A DNA stretch of 64,000 nucleotides. Source: Nocardiopsis coralli (GTDB lineage: Bacteria; Actinomycetota; Actinomycetes; Streptosporangiales; Streptosporangiaceae). A model generated the notes under the pieces. The model saw only the letters and a list, made by a program, of their open reading frames with translations. It was not told where the DNA came from and searched no databases. The position numbers were made by a program, and so were the translations under genes. Numbering within the stretch: position 1 is the stretch's first letter; each line of letters starts with the position of its first letter. Below, piece after piece: positions 18,401-26,597 of the stretch. The DNA is taken from the NCBI RefSeq assembly GCF_014892575.1, contig NZ_JADBGI010000001.1, positions 368,353 to 432,352 of the forward strand, in the 5' to 3' direction.

Positions 18401-18797
18401 TGTTGAGGAGGTCGCGGGACGCGTCGCGCTCGTCCTCCATCTCCTGGCGCAGTTCCGTGGACCGCTGTTGCGGGTCGGCGTCGTCGGAGATGTAGACCGC
18501 GCTGGCGGTGCGCTCGAGGCCGAGCTGGTTGGCCAGCTGCACGGTGAGGACACCGACCTCGGCGCGGTCCACGATGTGGTCGTGGGTCACCGTGGCGACC
18601 GAACCCTCGTAGACCCGCAGTCCGCCGAGCACCAGGGCGACGGCAGTGGGGATGACGATGAGGGCCACGAGTCGCGAGCGCACCCGCCAGTTACGTGGCC
18701 GCCACCATTGGGCTGGACGCCGCGGGGCATCGACGGTTTCGGCCTGCGCTGCCTCGCTCTTCGCGCCGGCCCCGTTCTTCGTCGCTCGTGTCGACAC
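15480..18797 (-). CDS. cvnA: Conservon sensor kinase-like protein CvnA
   Basis: A 1105-residue membrane sensor. From the GTG at 18797: a basic cytoplasmic start, TM1 at about 43-62, an extracellular helical nitrate/nitrite-sensor-type domain up to about 350, TM2 at about 353-375, HAMP to about 445, a dimerisation segment with FQLDHLATRMRRNN (His497), then an HATPase with ELVENA (568-573) and DSGIGM (601-606). Roughly the last 420 residues are low-complexity, rich in Gly, Ser, Asp and Pro, with a TGSY repeat near 860-880. No response regulator lies nearby. GAGGG precedes the GTG, and a TTG 12 nt upstream is an alternative start. The lead gene of the cvnABCD operon. Confidence 0.92.
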   Translation of the reverse strand: MSTRATKNGAGAKSEAAQAETVDAPRRPAQWWRPRNWRVRSRLVALIVIPTAVALVLGGLRVYEGSVATVTHDHIVDRAEVGVLTVQLANQLGLERTASAVYISDDADPQQRSTELRQEMEDERDASRDLLNTLNARLDEMGEVDGELAENRLQAMHSQLDTLDSLRNEVDSTRITVLPVVTKYRTITRAMADFNQTIADETEDTDLRESVRALASLSNARDQLSYESALMAHSLARNSMTGGISEAIDSSRARYENEIANFTQAASPEQRAVFDENFTGLEVSQVSTMRMRVMYRADRGDNLTGVTANDGPEDYQEIANTALDRLQAVEEEIAEGVAADSESLRDAAMARALIDIVVVAGLLLAVFVLTSLVVRSLVRPLRTLEDGARRVAERDLPESITRMQEAGSAPDTVKVEPIEVDSKDEIGEVARAFDDVHRVALTLASDEAALRSNVNAMFVNLSRRSQTLVERQLRLIDGLEQSEQDADRLSDLFQLDHLATRMRRNNENLLVLSGQDNTRKWAQPVPLVDVLRGAVSEVEQYERVNVRAPSHISVLGRPVNDVIHLVAELVENATSFSPHDTEVLVSAKTLDDGSVRVDVTDSGIGMAPEDLAAVNARLNAPPVIDVAVSRRMGLFVVSRLAHRHGIRLELSEAHGGGTMASVLFPADLLITPVDDQGALGGGDARPELTAGAPDTFAEAEAAFAATPAADEPGDPWQDQGAGEGSSDLSGLPKRRPGANRADEHPPSGQDLWNTGGNAPDDTGSGPVRETTRGSGATSAVTPGQDQNVVDPYDQGAEDEESAQESSGGSLFDPSPRRGRNGHGVDTGTFRRVEEAGAFGSDGNTYDAFGGRTSSAGQQDAGSGSHDTGSYNTGSYDTGSYSTGQQDFGSHQDPGPATDSFPAVSGWDTASQYQQPAPETPQADQGARDGYGSTAYLSRRYGGNQGADSTVVPPSPGGEGADSLPIFDAIESNWFKRRTGGPTVDATETGPLRQVDPAAREQRPETASAQPQEGAGGPESEQEWNSAADRGWKAARTAAEPLAGGLTTSGLPKRVPKANLVPGTAPKPENVRQVPTRSADRVRNRFSGFQRGVREGRNQIGEGPQE

Positions 18798-19273
18798 GGA
18801 CCCTCGCAACCTTTCGTGTCACCGCTTGGGCACGGCTGTGGAACACCGGGAGCTACCTACCGCTCGGGCCGAGGCCGGCCTCGAGAGCATCGGTATCGAC
18901 CACGTGGCCCACCGGACCGGAGAGCGGTGTGGAATGTGGGGAGATGTGAAGACTGTCCACCGGACTCGCCTGGGGGAGAGGAGCACCGCACCGTGTAGGG
19001 CTATCGGTGCTGATGCGATGGATAGCGTACCAATGGGCGCGATCGCCTCGCTTCGGCCCTGATGTGGCCTCGGTGCACGACCGTCCTCGACGCCTGGCGG
19101 TCATCATGCCCTGTTTGGCGGCATTATGACCAATCAGCCTGGTCAGGGTGCGAGTCCGAAACCCCTCAGGCCCATAGGTAACTTTTTGGACACACCGAGT
19201 ACTTCGCCCAGAGGGCCCGGCGTGCATGACATCGTGACAAGACGTATACGCAGGTCCCAACCGGGGAGCAAAG
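18798..19273. other. Divergent leader region between cvnA and the M15 carboxypeptidase gene
   Basis: A 476-bp stretch with no supported gene. It must carry both promoters. A TA-rich segment near 19024-19035 could serve cvnA on the minus strand, and TATACG near 19245 could serve the rightward gene, but neither has a convincing -35. I searched by eye for a c-di-AMP riboswitch, which often precedes actinobacterial wall hydrolases, and did not recognise its conserved segments. Confidence 0.4.
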
Positions 19274-20536
19274 ATGCGTCCAACGTCATGCCCATTCCCG
19301 ACTACGGAACGTGACACAATCGCTGCTCACGGTGGCGCCTTCGGGTCGCGCGGCCGCCGTACACGTCAACCCTTTTCGGTCACCACCTTGCTCCCCCTCG
19401 GCCTGGCCGCGACCCTGGCCCTCTCCACCGCAACGCCCACCGTCGCCGCCGAGGAGCCCGAGCCCTCCCCCGGCAGCGCCGCGGAGGCCGAGGCCGACCT
19501 CTCCGACGTGCGCGTGGAACTGGCCGGACTGCGCACCGAGCTCGAGGAGGCCAGGGAACGGGCGAGCGGGCTCATCGAGGACTACCTGACCGAGCAGGAG
19601 CGCCTGGAGGCCGCGTCCGAACGCCGCGAGAGCGCCGAGGAGCAGGCCGAGGCCGCCACCGAACGCACCGAGGAGACACGTGTGGCAGCCGCCCGCCAGG
19701 CCGCGGCCGCCTACAAGGGCAGCGACCTGAGCTCGCTGCACGCCTGGACCGGTCCGCGCGGCCCCGCCGAGGCGCTCGAACGCGGCGCCTACCTGAACCT
19801 GCTCGGCGAGCACCAGTCCGACGAACTCGACCGTGCCGAGGCCGCCCGGGTGGCCTCGGAGACCCTCGCCTCGGCCGCCTCCAGCGCCGAGACCGCACAG
19901 GAGGAGGCGGCGGAGGAGGCCGACCGCGCGCGCGAACAGGCCGAGGAGGCCGTGGCCGAACAGGAGGAACGCACCCAGGAGCTCATGGCCGAGCAGAGCA
20001 GCCTGGAGGAGCGCCTGCCCCACGAGGCCGGCCCCGGCGCGGCACGGGAGGGCGCCCTGCGCGATGCCCGCGACGCGCAGGGCTCCGGCGGCGGGAACGT
20101 CTCACAGGTCAGTGACGACGACAGCGCGTGTGAACCGGCCGAGGCGGCCGACCACGACAACGGCCAGATCCCCGACGCCGCCCTGTGCCCGCTCCCCCAG
20201 TCCGGGGAGAAACTGCGCGCCGACGCCGCCGAGGCCTTCATGGAGCTCGACGGGGCCTTCGAGGAGCGGTTCGGCCGTGCGCTGTGTGTGACCGACTCCT
20301 ACCGCCCGTACCACGAGCAGGTCCGCCTGTTCCAGGAGATGGCTCCGGGCATGGCCGCCCAGCCCGGGACCAGCCAGCACGGGCTCGGCGTGGCCGTGGA
20401 CCTGTGCGGCGGGGTGGAACAGCTCGGCACGGTCGAGCACCAGTGGATGCTCGAGAACGCCGGGAACCACGACTGGGAGAACCCCGAGTGGGCCCGCGAC
20501 GGGTTCGAGCCCTGGCACTGGGAGTACACGGGCTGA
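19274..20536 (+). CDS. Exported coiled-coil D-alanyl-D-alanine carboxypeptidase (M15B)
   Basis: A 420-residue wall hydrolase. A long basic n-region and hydrophobic segment at about 36-58 (VTTLLPLGLAATLALS) form the signal sequence. Residues ~65-245 are a Glu/Ala-rich coiled coil. The M15B/VanY domain follows, with SYRPYHEQVRLF, zinc ligands His369 and Asp376 in SQHGLGVAVDL, and His415 in EPWHWEYTG. It would trim the D-Ala of peptidoglycan stem peptides. The ATG at 19274 has GGGGAG 5 nt upstream. The coiled coil plus hydrolase layout resembles RipA/FtsX-partner hydrolases, but with M15 in place of NlpC/P60. Confidence 0.88.
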   Translation: MRPTSCPFPTTERDTIAAHGGAFGSRGRRTRQPFSVTTLLPLGLAATLALSTATPTVAAEEPEPSPGSAAEAEADLSDVRVELAGLRTELEEARERASGLIEDYLTEQERLEAASERRESAEEQAEAATERTEETRVAAARQAAAAYKGSDLSSLHAWTGPRGPAEALERGAYLNLLGEHQSDELDRAEAARVASETLASAASSAETAQEEAAEEADRAREQAEEAVAEQEERTQELMAEQSSLEERLPHEAGPGAAREGALRDARDAQGSGGGNVSQVSDDDSACEPAEAADHDNGQIPDAALCPLPQSGEKLRADAAEAFMELDGAFEERFGRALCVTDSYRPYHEQVRLFQEMAPGMAAQPGTSQHGLGVAVDLCGGVEQLGTVEHQWMLENAGNHDWENPEWARDGFEPWHWEYTG

Positions 20537-20546
20537 CCCCGCCCCC

Positions 20547-21212
20547 TCAGGCCTGGGCGCCGACCCGGACCTCGAACTCCCCCAGCGGCCCGAGCTCCAC
20601 GTAGAGCTCGTCGTCCTCGGCCAGGGGCGGGGTGGACAGCGGCAGCAGAGCGCGCACCCGCCCCGGGCCGGAGACGAGCCACTCCTCCCCCGTTCCGACC
20701 GTCGTACGGGCGACCTCGTCGTCGGCGACGAAGACCCCGACCTCGACCGGTGCACCCGCCAGTTCGTCGGCGGTGGTCAGCACCGGACCCAGACTCAGCT
20801 GCACCGGCAGCCCGTCGTCGTCGGTCCACAGGCACGCGGGTGTGAAGGCGGCGGCGCCGTCCTCGGCCCCTGCCACGGCGGCCACCCCCGCGTGCGCCGC
20901 GCGGGCGGTGCGCAGCACGGGGTCGTCGACCCCGGTCACCAGTTCCGGAGGGATCTCCCAGAGGCGCTCGCCGGCCCGGACCGGGACCAGGGCGGTGGGG
21001 CGCACGGGCGCGGCCATGCGCGCCTCCAGTTCGACGATGATCTCGATCGGTGTGTCGACGGCACGGGAGTGGGCCCGCGCCAGCTCCTGCGGCCCCGCGG
21101 CCATGAGCTCGGCCAGCCCGCGGTGGTCGGGGCTGCCGAGGACGTCGCCGTCGTCGAGGGCCCCGGCACGTTCGCCGCCCCCGCTCGGGGACAGGTAGGT
21201 CACCCAGCGCAT
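20547..21212 (-). CDS. Fumarylacetoacetate-hydrolase-like protein, divergent
   Basis: A 221-residue protein whose N-terminus (MRWVTYLSPSGGGERAGALDDGDVLG) and later blocks (VRPTALVPVRAGERLWEIPPELV, SLGPVLTTADEL) follow the general plan of FAH-family proteins. The metal-binding E-x-E and the conserved nucleotide-like loops of active FAH enzymes are not visible, so it may be non-catalytic or have another function. It ends 10 bp from the convergent M15 gene. Confidence in the gene is high, in the function low. Confidence 0.65.
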   Translation of the reverse strand: MRWVTYLSPSGGGERAGALDDGDVLGSPDHRGLAELMAAGPQELARAHSRAVDTPIEIIVELEARMAAPVRPTALVPVRAGERLWEIPPELVTGVDDPVLRTARAAHAGVAAVAGAEDGAAAFTPACLWTDDDGLPVQLSLGPVLTTADELAGAPVEVGVFVADDEVARTTVGTGEEWLVSGPGRVRALLPLSTPPLAEDDELYVELGPLGEFEVRVGAQA

Positions 21213-21294
21213 CGTGTCTCCTCGTTCCCCGTCGTAGGTCTCGAATCAGCCTTGCACAGCCCGTGAACAGGGGTCCAACCGGGTCGGCCCCGGC

Positions 21295-22326
21295 TCATCC
21301 CGACCCGCGCACGACCAGGTGGGTGTCCAGGACCACGTTCGCGGTCTCCTCGGTGCGGGGGATCGCGACGTCGGTGAGCAGGGTCGCCATCTCGCGCCCC
21401 ATGCGCACGGTCGGCTGGTGCACGGTGGTGAGGGGCGGGTCGCTGTGCTGGGCCATGGGGGTGTCGTCGAAGCCGACCAGGGCGAGGTCGCCGGGCACGC
21501 TCAGGCCGCGCCCGCGCAGGACCCGCATGGCGCCCAGGGCCATCATGTCCGAGGCCACGAAGACCGCGTCGGGTTCGGCACCGGAGTCGAGGAGGCGTTC
21601 CATGGCCACGGCCCCGCCGTCCACGCTGAAGTCGCCCTCCTGGACGAGGACGTCGTCGTCGGACAGCCCTTCCTCCTCCACGACCTCCCGGTAACCGCGG
21701 AGCCGTTCCACCCCGGCGTTCATGTCCATCGGGCCGCTGACGGTGGCGATGCGGCGGTGCCCGGTCGAGTGCAGGCGCCGGGTGGCCTCGCGTGCGCCCC
21801 CGGCGTTGTCGACCTCGACGTAGTAGGGGGCGGTGAGCTCGCCCGCGTGCGGGAGCCCGCCCTGGACCACGGGCACGCCGGCGTCGGTGAGCCGCGACGG
21901 CAGCGGGTCGTCGCGGTGCAGGGACACCAGGAGCACACCGTCGACGTGGAAACCGGCGAGGTAGTCGCCCACCCGCTGGTGCTCGGCCTCGCTGCGCGCG
22001 GTGGTGAGCATCAGCTGCAGGTCGCGTTCGTGGAGCACGGAGCTGACGCCGCGGATGATGTCGGCGAAGAAGGGATCGGCGAACAGGCGGTCACGGGGTT
22101 CGGAGACCACGAGGGCGATGGTGTCGGTGCGCCGGGTCACCAGGGTCCGGGCGGCGTGGTTGGGGCTGTAGCCCAGCTCGGTGATCGCGGTGTGCACGGC
22201 GTCCCGGGTGCGCGGACTCACCTGGGCCGAACCGTTGATCACACGCGAGACGGTGCCGCGCCCCACTCCGGCGCGTTCGGCCACCATCTCCAGGGTCGGG
22301 CGCTGCCGACCGCCGTTCTTGGCCAC
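21295..22326 (-). CDS. celR: LacI-family regulator, CelR type
   Basis: A 343-residue repressor. The helix-turn-helix and hinge are at 10-65 (TLEMVAERAGVGRGTVSRVINGS, LGYSPNHAARTLVTRR), followed by a sugar-binding domain with DGVLLVSLHRDDPLPSRL and GHRRIATVSGP. GTG start at 22326 with GAGAGGAAG upstream. It lies directly after the beta-glucosidase gene, and upstream of that gene stands the 14-bp palindrome TGGGAGCGCTCCCA, which is the CelR site of Thermobifida fusca. This makes it the likely repressor of cellulose/cellobiose genes, released by cellobiose. Confidence 0.87.
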   Translation of the reverse strand: MAKNGGRQRPTLEMVAERAGVGRGTVSRVINGSAQVSPRTRDAVHTAITELGYSPNHAARTLVTRRTDTIALVVSEPRDRLFADPFFADIIRGVSSVLHERDLQLMLTTARSEAEHQRVGDYLAGFHVDGVLLVSLHRDDPLPSRLTDAGVPVVQGGLPHAGELTAPYYVEVDNAGGAREATRRLHSTGHRRIATVSGPMDMNAGVERLRGYREVVEEEGLSDDDVLVQEGDFSVDGGAVAMERLLDSGAEPDAVFVASDMMALGAMRVLRGRGLSVPGDLALVGFDDTPMAQHSDPPLTTVHQPTVRMGREMATLLTDVAIPRTEETANVVLDTHLVVRGSG

Positions 22327-22357
22327 TTGGGCTTCCTCTCCACACGTGGACGGACGG

Positions 22358-22387
22358 GACCGCCCCGGTGCGGTGACCGGGGCGGTC
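22358..22387 (-). terminator. Hairpin between beta-glucosidase gene and celR
   Basis: A perfect 12-bp stem (GACCGCCCCGGT at 22358-22369 with its complement at 22376-22387, loop of 6) stands 49 bp past the glucosidase stop and 32 bp before celR. It probably ends or attenuates the glucosidase transcript so that celR is expressed at a different level. Confidence 0.7.
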
Positions 22388-22435
22388 TCGGGTGCTGTGA
22401 CGGGGCGTGCCGCGCGAGGGGTGCGCGGCGCCGGA

Positions 22436-23833
22436 TCACCGATCGGGGAAACGTCCGGTGCGGGCGAGCTCGGCGTACCAGAGGCCGCTGTCCTTGACCA
22501 CGCGTTCCTGGGTCGCGTAGTCGACGTGTACGAGCCCGAACCTGCGGGAGTATCCCCACGCCCACTCGAAATTATCCAGAAGCGACCAGGCGAAATAACC
22601 GCGGAGGGGCACCCCGGCGTCCAGGGCCTCGCGGGCCGCCCTCAGGTGGGCCTCGTAGTAGTCGCGGCGGTCGGGGTCGTGCACCCTGCCGTCGGCGGTG
22701 ACGGTGTCCTCGAACGCGCACCCGTTCTCGGTGACGTAGAGGTCGGTGTCCCCGCTCTCCCCGGCCAGGCGGACGAGCACGTCGTAGAGGCCGCTGGGGT
22801 CGATCTCCCAGCCCATGTGGGTGACGGGCAGGCCCTGGGAGACGTGCACCTCCTCGGGGTCGGCGCCGAGCCAGGCCCCGCCCTGCCCGCTGACCAGGGC
22901 GGGGTCGAGGCCCTCGGCGGAGCCGGCGACGGTCTCGGGTGAGTAGAAGTTGACGCCGAGGAAGTCCAGCGGCGCGGAGATCGTGTCCAGGTCCCCGTCG
23001 TGCACGAAGGAGAAGTCGCTGATGCCCGACAGGTCGCGCACGACGTCGGCCGGGTAGCGCCCCTTGAGGACCGGGTCGGTGAACAGGCGGTTGCGCACGC
23101 CGTCGGCCCTGCGGGCGGCGCGCACGTCCTCGGCCCGTGCACCGTGGGGGCGGATCACGGCCTGGTTGTGCGCCAGGCCGACCCGCGCGGGGTGCCCGGT
23201 CGACCGCAGGGCCTCGGCGGCCAGCCCGTGGCCGAGCAGCAGGTGGTGCGTGGCGGCCAGGGCGGCGGGGGCGTCGCGCCGGCCGGGTGCGTGCACCCCG
23301 TCGAGGTGGCCGAGGAAGGCCGCGCACCAGGGTTCGTTGACGGTCATCCAGTGGGAGACCCGGTCACCGAGGGCCTCCCCCACGGTACGTGCGTACTCGG
23401 CGAAGCGGTGGGCGGTCTCGCGCGCGGGCCAGCCGCCCGCGTCCTCCAGGGCCTGGGGCAGGTCCCAGTGGTAGAGGGTCGCCCAGGGTTGGATGCCGGC
23501 CTCCAGGAGGGTGTCCACGAGCCGGTCGTAGAAGTCGAGCCCGGCCCGGTTGGGCTTTCCGCTCCCCTCCGGGAACACACGGGGCCAGGCGACGGAGAAC
23601 CGGTAGGCGCCCAGGTTCAGGTCGCGCATGAGGGCGATGTCGTCGGCGTAGCGGTGGTAATGGTCGTCGGCCGGGTCGCCGGTGTCGCCGCCCAGGACGT
23701 TGCCCGGGGTCTCGGCGAAGGTGTCCCAGATGCTGCGGCCCCGGCCGTCGGCCGTGGTCGCGCCCTCGATCTGGAAGGACGCGGTGGCCGCGCCCCAGAG
23801 GAAACCGTCGGGGAATGCGCTGCTGTCGTTCAC
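22436..23833 (-). CDS. bglC: GH1 beta-glucosidase
   Basis: A 465-residue cytoplasmic family-1 glycoside hydrolase that would split cellobiose and short cello-oligosaccharides after uptake. It starts with the family signature FPDGFLWGAATASFQIEG. The acid/base is Glu167 in WMTVNEPWCAAF and the nucleophile is Glu369 in LYVTENGCAFED, both intact. There is no signal peptide. GTG at 23833 is set by homology, and the longer open frame upstream crosses the operator. The same bglC-celR pairing is known from Thermobifida fusca. Confidence 0.93.
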   Translation of the reverse strand: MNDSSAFPDGFLWGAATASFQIEGATTADGRGRSIWDTFAETPGNVLGGDTGDPADDHYHRYADDIALMRDLNLGAYRFSVAWPRVFPEGSGKPNRAGLDFYDRLVDTLLEAGIQPWATLYHWDLPQALEDAGGWPARETAHRFAEYARTVGEALGDRVSHWMTVNEPWCAAFLGHLDGVHAPGRRDAPAALAATHHLLLGHGLAAEALRSTGHPARVGLAHNQAVIRPHGARAEDVRAARRADGVRNRLFTDPVLKGRYPADVVRDLSGISDFSFVHDGDLDTISAPLDFLGVNFYSPETVAGSAEGLDPALVSGQGGAWLGADPEEVHVSQGLPVTHMGWEIDPSGLYDVLVRLAGESGDTDLYVTENGCAFEDTVTADGRVHDPDRRDYYEAHLRAAREALDAGVPLRGYFAWSLLDNFEWAWGYSRRFGLVHVDYATQERVVKDSGLWYAELARTGRFPDR

Positions 23834-23866
23834 TGCGTCGGAGCACCTTCCGTGGTGGGGGGGGGA

Positions 23867-23882
23867 TTGGGAGCGCTCCCAA
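23867..23882. promoter_or_regulatory. CelR operator
   Basis: The 16-bp perfect palindrome TTGGGAGCGCTCCCAA lies 33 bp upstream of the beta-glucosidase start. Its core equals the 14-bp CelR box known from Thermobifida fusca cellulase genes. I found no second copy in the window. Confidence 0.9.
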
Positions 23883-23954
23883 CCAAAGAAGCAGACCACT
23901 CCCCCGGTGTCAACAGAGTCAGGGGGTTGTGGACGGCGACGGTCAGGGGCGGGG

Positions 23955-23983
23955 CGTGGTGGCCGGGCGGGCCGGCCACCACG
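23955..23983 (-). terminator. Terminator of metNIQ
   Basis: A 12-bp stem (CGTGGTGGCCGG at 23955-23966 with its complement at 23972-23983, 5-nt loop) begins 5 nt past the metQ stop codon on the minus strand. Confidence 0.75.
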
Positions 23984-23988
23984 GGCGC

Positions 23989-24843
23989 TCACTCGGCGGT
24001 CTCACCGACCGGGACGACGACGCCGTCCCAGGTCTCCTCCATGTACTCGCGCACCTCGGGCCGGTGCAACAGCTCGTCGAGCGTGCGCACGTCCTCGGAG
24101 TCGAGGTCCTCCGACCGTACGACCAGGCCGTTCGCGTACTCGTTGTCCTCGCTGTCCTCCCAGGCCAGGACATTCGCGTTGGCCGGCAGATCGGCCTCGA
24201 GCGCGTAGTTGCCGTTGACGACGGCGGCGTCGAGGTCCTCCAGCGAACGCGGGAGCTGGGCCGCCTCCACCGGGGTGATCTCCACGTCGAGGTCGCTGCC
24301 GGTGATGTCGCCCTCGCCGGGGACCTGGCCGGCGTCCTCGTCCAGTTCCACGACGCCCTCGGCCGCCAGCAGATCCAGGGCGCGGCCCAGGTTGGAGGCG
24401 TCGTTGGGCACCCCGACCTCGGCGCCCTGGGGCAGGTCGTCCAGGGACTCCTCACCCGCGGAGTACAGGCCCAGCGCTTCCAGGTGCACGTCGGCGACGT
24501 ACTCCAGGTCGGCGTCGGGGTTGCCCTCCAGATAGGTCTCCAGGAAGGGCACGGTCTGGTAGTAGTTCGCGTCCAGCTCGCCCTCGGTGAGCGCGGCGTT
24601 GGGCTGGTTGTAGTCGGTGTACTCCTGGATGTCGAGGGACAGGCCCTCCTCCTCGGCCAGGTTCTCGTCGACGAACTCCAGGATCTCCGCGTGCGGCAGG
24701 GGCGTGGCCCCCACACGCAGCGTCGTCAGGTCACCGCCCTCGTCCTCGCGCTCGCTGGGGCTCCCGCACGCGGCCAGAACCACCGCGCCGGCCGCGGCGA
24801 CCGCCGCCCCCCGCACCGGACGTGACCGGATGCTCCCTGTCAT
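23989..24843 (-). CDS. metQ: Methionine ABC transporter substrate-binding lipoprotein MetQ (NlpA family)
   Basis: A 284-residue lipoprotein with lipobox LAAC (Cys26) after a short hydrophobic signal. The mature part follows the NlpA/MetQ fold: LRVGATPLPHAEILEFV, IQEYTDYNQPNAALTEGELDANYYQTVPFLE, and VGVPNDASNLGRALDLL. It captures methionine at the outer membrane face and passes it to MetI/MetN. The ATG at 24843 has GGAGGGAGAAGG upstream. An earlier in-frame start would add ten polar residues before the signal, so I reject it. Last gene of metN-metI-metQ, 60 bp after metI. Confidence 0.92.
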   Translation of the reverse strand: MTGSIRSRPVRGAAVAAAGAVVLAACGSPSEREDEGGDLTTLRVGATPLPHAEILEFVDENLAEEEGLSLDIQEYTDYNQPNAALTEGELDANYYQTVPFLETYLEGNPDADLEYVADVHLEALGLYSAGEESLDDLPQGAEVGVPNDASNLGRALDLLAAEGVVELDEDAGQVPGEGDITGSDLDVEITPVEAAQLPRSLEDLDAAVVNGNYALEADLPANANVLAWEDSEDNEYANGLVVRSEDLDSEDVRTLDELLHRPEVREYMEETWDGVVVPVGETAE

Positions 24844-24903
24844 GGCCTTCTCCCTCCGATGGACGAAACACACACGTGAGGGGGTGCGGGGGGCGGATCG
24901 GGC

Positions 24904-25632
24904 TCAGCGGCGCGACAGGCGGCGCACCACCAGGTCGCCCAGGCTCTGCACGACCTGGACGATGATCACCAGCAGGATGACCGTCGCCCACAGATACTGG
25001 TCGTTGAACCGTTGGTACCCCTCGCGGATGGCCAGATCACCCAGACCACCGCCACCGATCGCACCGGCCATGGCCGAGTAGGAGATCAGCGTGACCACGG
25101 TCATCACCAGACCGGCGATGAGGCCGGCCATGGCCTCGGGCAGCATCACCTTGCCGACGATCGTGGTCTTGCGGGTGCCCATGGCGTGCGCGGCCTCGAT
25201 CACGCCCCGGTCCACCTCGCGCAGGGAGGTCTCCACCAGGCGGGCGAAGAAGGGGATGGCACCGATGCTCAGCGGCACGATCGCCGCCGTCGGGCCCAGT
25301 GTGGTGCCCACCAGGAGCCGGGTCAGTGCCAGGACCGCCACCATCAGGACGATGAAGGGCAGCGAACGCCCGATGTTGACGATGGTGCTGAGCACGGCGC
25401 GCACGGCCGGCGCCGGCGTGAGCCCGCCCCGGTCGGTGGTCACCAGCAGCACACCCAGCGGCAGCCCGAAGAGCACGCTGAACACGGTCGCCCACCACAC
25501 CATGTAGATGGTGTCCTGGGTGCTCAACCACAGTTCCGGCCACATGGCGGGCCACTCGCGCACGAAGTCCACGATCGGGTTGGCGTCGGCCGTGGAGGCG
25601 AGGAGCAGGAGATCGGCGGGGTTGGTCATCAC
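24904..25632 (-). CDS. metI: Methionine ABC transporter permease MetI
   Basis: A 242-residue permease with about five membrane segments and the cytoplasmic EAA loop EAAHAMGTRKTTIVGKVMLPEA that docks on MetN. The first 20 residues are short and polar. The stop of metN, the GTG at 25632 and the ATG at 25629 overlap (GTGATG), so either codon may start translation and the genes are translationally coupled. Confidence 0.93.
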   Translation of the reverse strand: MMTNPADLLLLASTADANPIVDFVREWPAMWPELWLSTQDTIYMVWWATVFSVLFGLPLGVLLVTTDRGGLTPAPAVRAVLSTIVNIGRSLPFIVLMVAVLALTRLLVGTTLGPTAAIVPLSIGAIPFFARLVETSLREVDRGVIEAAHAMGTRKTTIVGKVMLPEAMAGLIAGLVMTVVTLISYSAMAGAIGGGGLGDLAIREGYQRFNDQYLWATVILLVIIVQVVQSLGDLVVRRLSRR

Positions 25633-26597
25633 TGTCCGGCCTCCTCGACCAGCAGGCCCTGCTGGGTCAGGTAGTCGATCGCCTCGTTGCGGCGGCTGCC
25701 GAGCAGGTCCACGCTCAGGCGGCCCACGGAGTGCCCGGCGACCTCTTCCACGCCGCCGCCGAGGATGTTGACGTCGACGTCGAAACGGCGGGTGAGCTCC
25801 GACATGAACGGCTGGTCGAACGAGCGCGGGTAGGTCACCACGACCGTGTCCGGACCGCCGTTGTCGGGCAGCGGGAAGAGCGAACGCGCCAGCAGGGAAC
25901 CGGGCGTGCCGATGAGGTCCAGCACGCGGCCCGACTCCAGGAACTCGCCGTCGGCCATGATCGCCGCCGAGTCGCAGATGCGCTTGATGACGTCCATCTC
26001 GTGGGTGATGAGCAGGATCGTCAGCCCCAGCTCGTCGCGCAGACGGCGCAACAGGGACAGGATCGACTCGGTGGTCTCGGGGTCCAGCGCCGAGGTCGCC
26101 TCGTCGCTGAGCAGGACCTTGGGGTCTGAGGCCAGGGCCCGGGCGATACCCACGCGCTGCTTCTGGCCGCCGGAGAGCTGGGAGGGGTAGGCCTTGGCCT
26201 TGTCGCCCAGGCCAACCAGTTCCAGGAGCTCGCCGACCTTGGCGTTGCGCTGGGCCCGGCCGACACCGGAGACCTCCAGCGGGAAGGCCACGTTGCCGGC
26301 GACCGTGCGCGAGGACAGCAGCGCGAAGTGCTGGTGGACCATACCGATGCGGCGGCGGGCCGCGCGCAGGCCGGAGCCGTGCAGCGACGTGAGCTGCTCG
26401 CCGTCGACCTCCACCGTCCCGTGGTCGGGGCGCTCCAGGAGGTTCACCGAGCGCAGGAGCGTGCTCTTACCCGCTCCGCTCTGGCCCACCACCCCGTAGA
26501 TCTCGCCGGAACGTACGTGCAGGTCGACACCGTTCAGAGCGGTGACCTGCCTCTTCTTCAACCTGTAGACCTTCTGCAGGCCCACTGCGTCAATCAC
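25629..26597 (-). CDS. metN: Methionine ABC transporter ATPase MetN
   Basis: A 322-residue ATPase. The Walker A is GQSGAGKS (38-45), signature LSGGQ (141-145), and Walker B LLSDE (162-166), followed by the switch His in LLITHEMD. A C-terminal NIL domain (about 250-322, from VVVTYPRSFDQPFMSELTRR) senses methionine and causes trans-inhibition in known MetNI systems. The start is GTG at 26597 with GGGAAA upstream. First gene of the uptake operon. Confidence 0.94.
   Translation of the reverse strand: MIDAVGLQKVYRLKKRQVTALNGVDLHVRSGEIYGVVGQSGAGKSTLLRSVNLLERPDHGTVEVDGEQLTSLHGSGLRAARRRIGMVHQHFALLSSRTVAGNVAFPLEVSGVGRAQRNAKVGELLELVGLGDKAKAYPSQLSGGQKQRVGIARALASDPKVLLSDEATSALDPETTESILSLLRRLRDELGLTILLITHEMDVIKRICDSAAIMADGEFLESGRVLDLIGTPGSLLARSLFPLPDNGGPDTVVVTYPRSFDQPFMSELTRRFDVDVNILGGGVEEVAGHSVGRLSVDLLGSRRNEAIDYLTQQGLLVEEAGQ

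Noticed and set aside
18900..19273. c-di-AMP (ydaO) riboswitch before the M15 carboxypeptidase
   Set aside because: The conserved core segments of that riboswitch are not present. Only short partial resemblances were seen.
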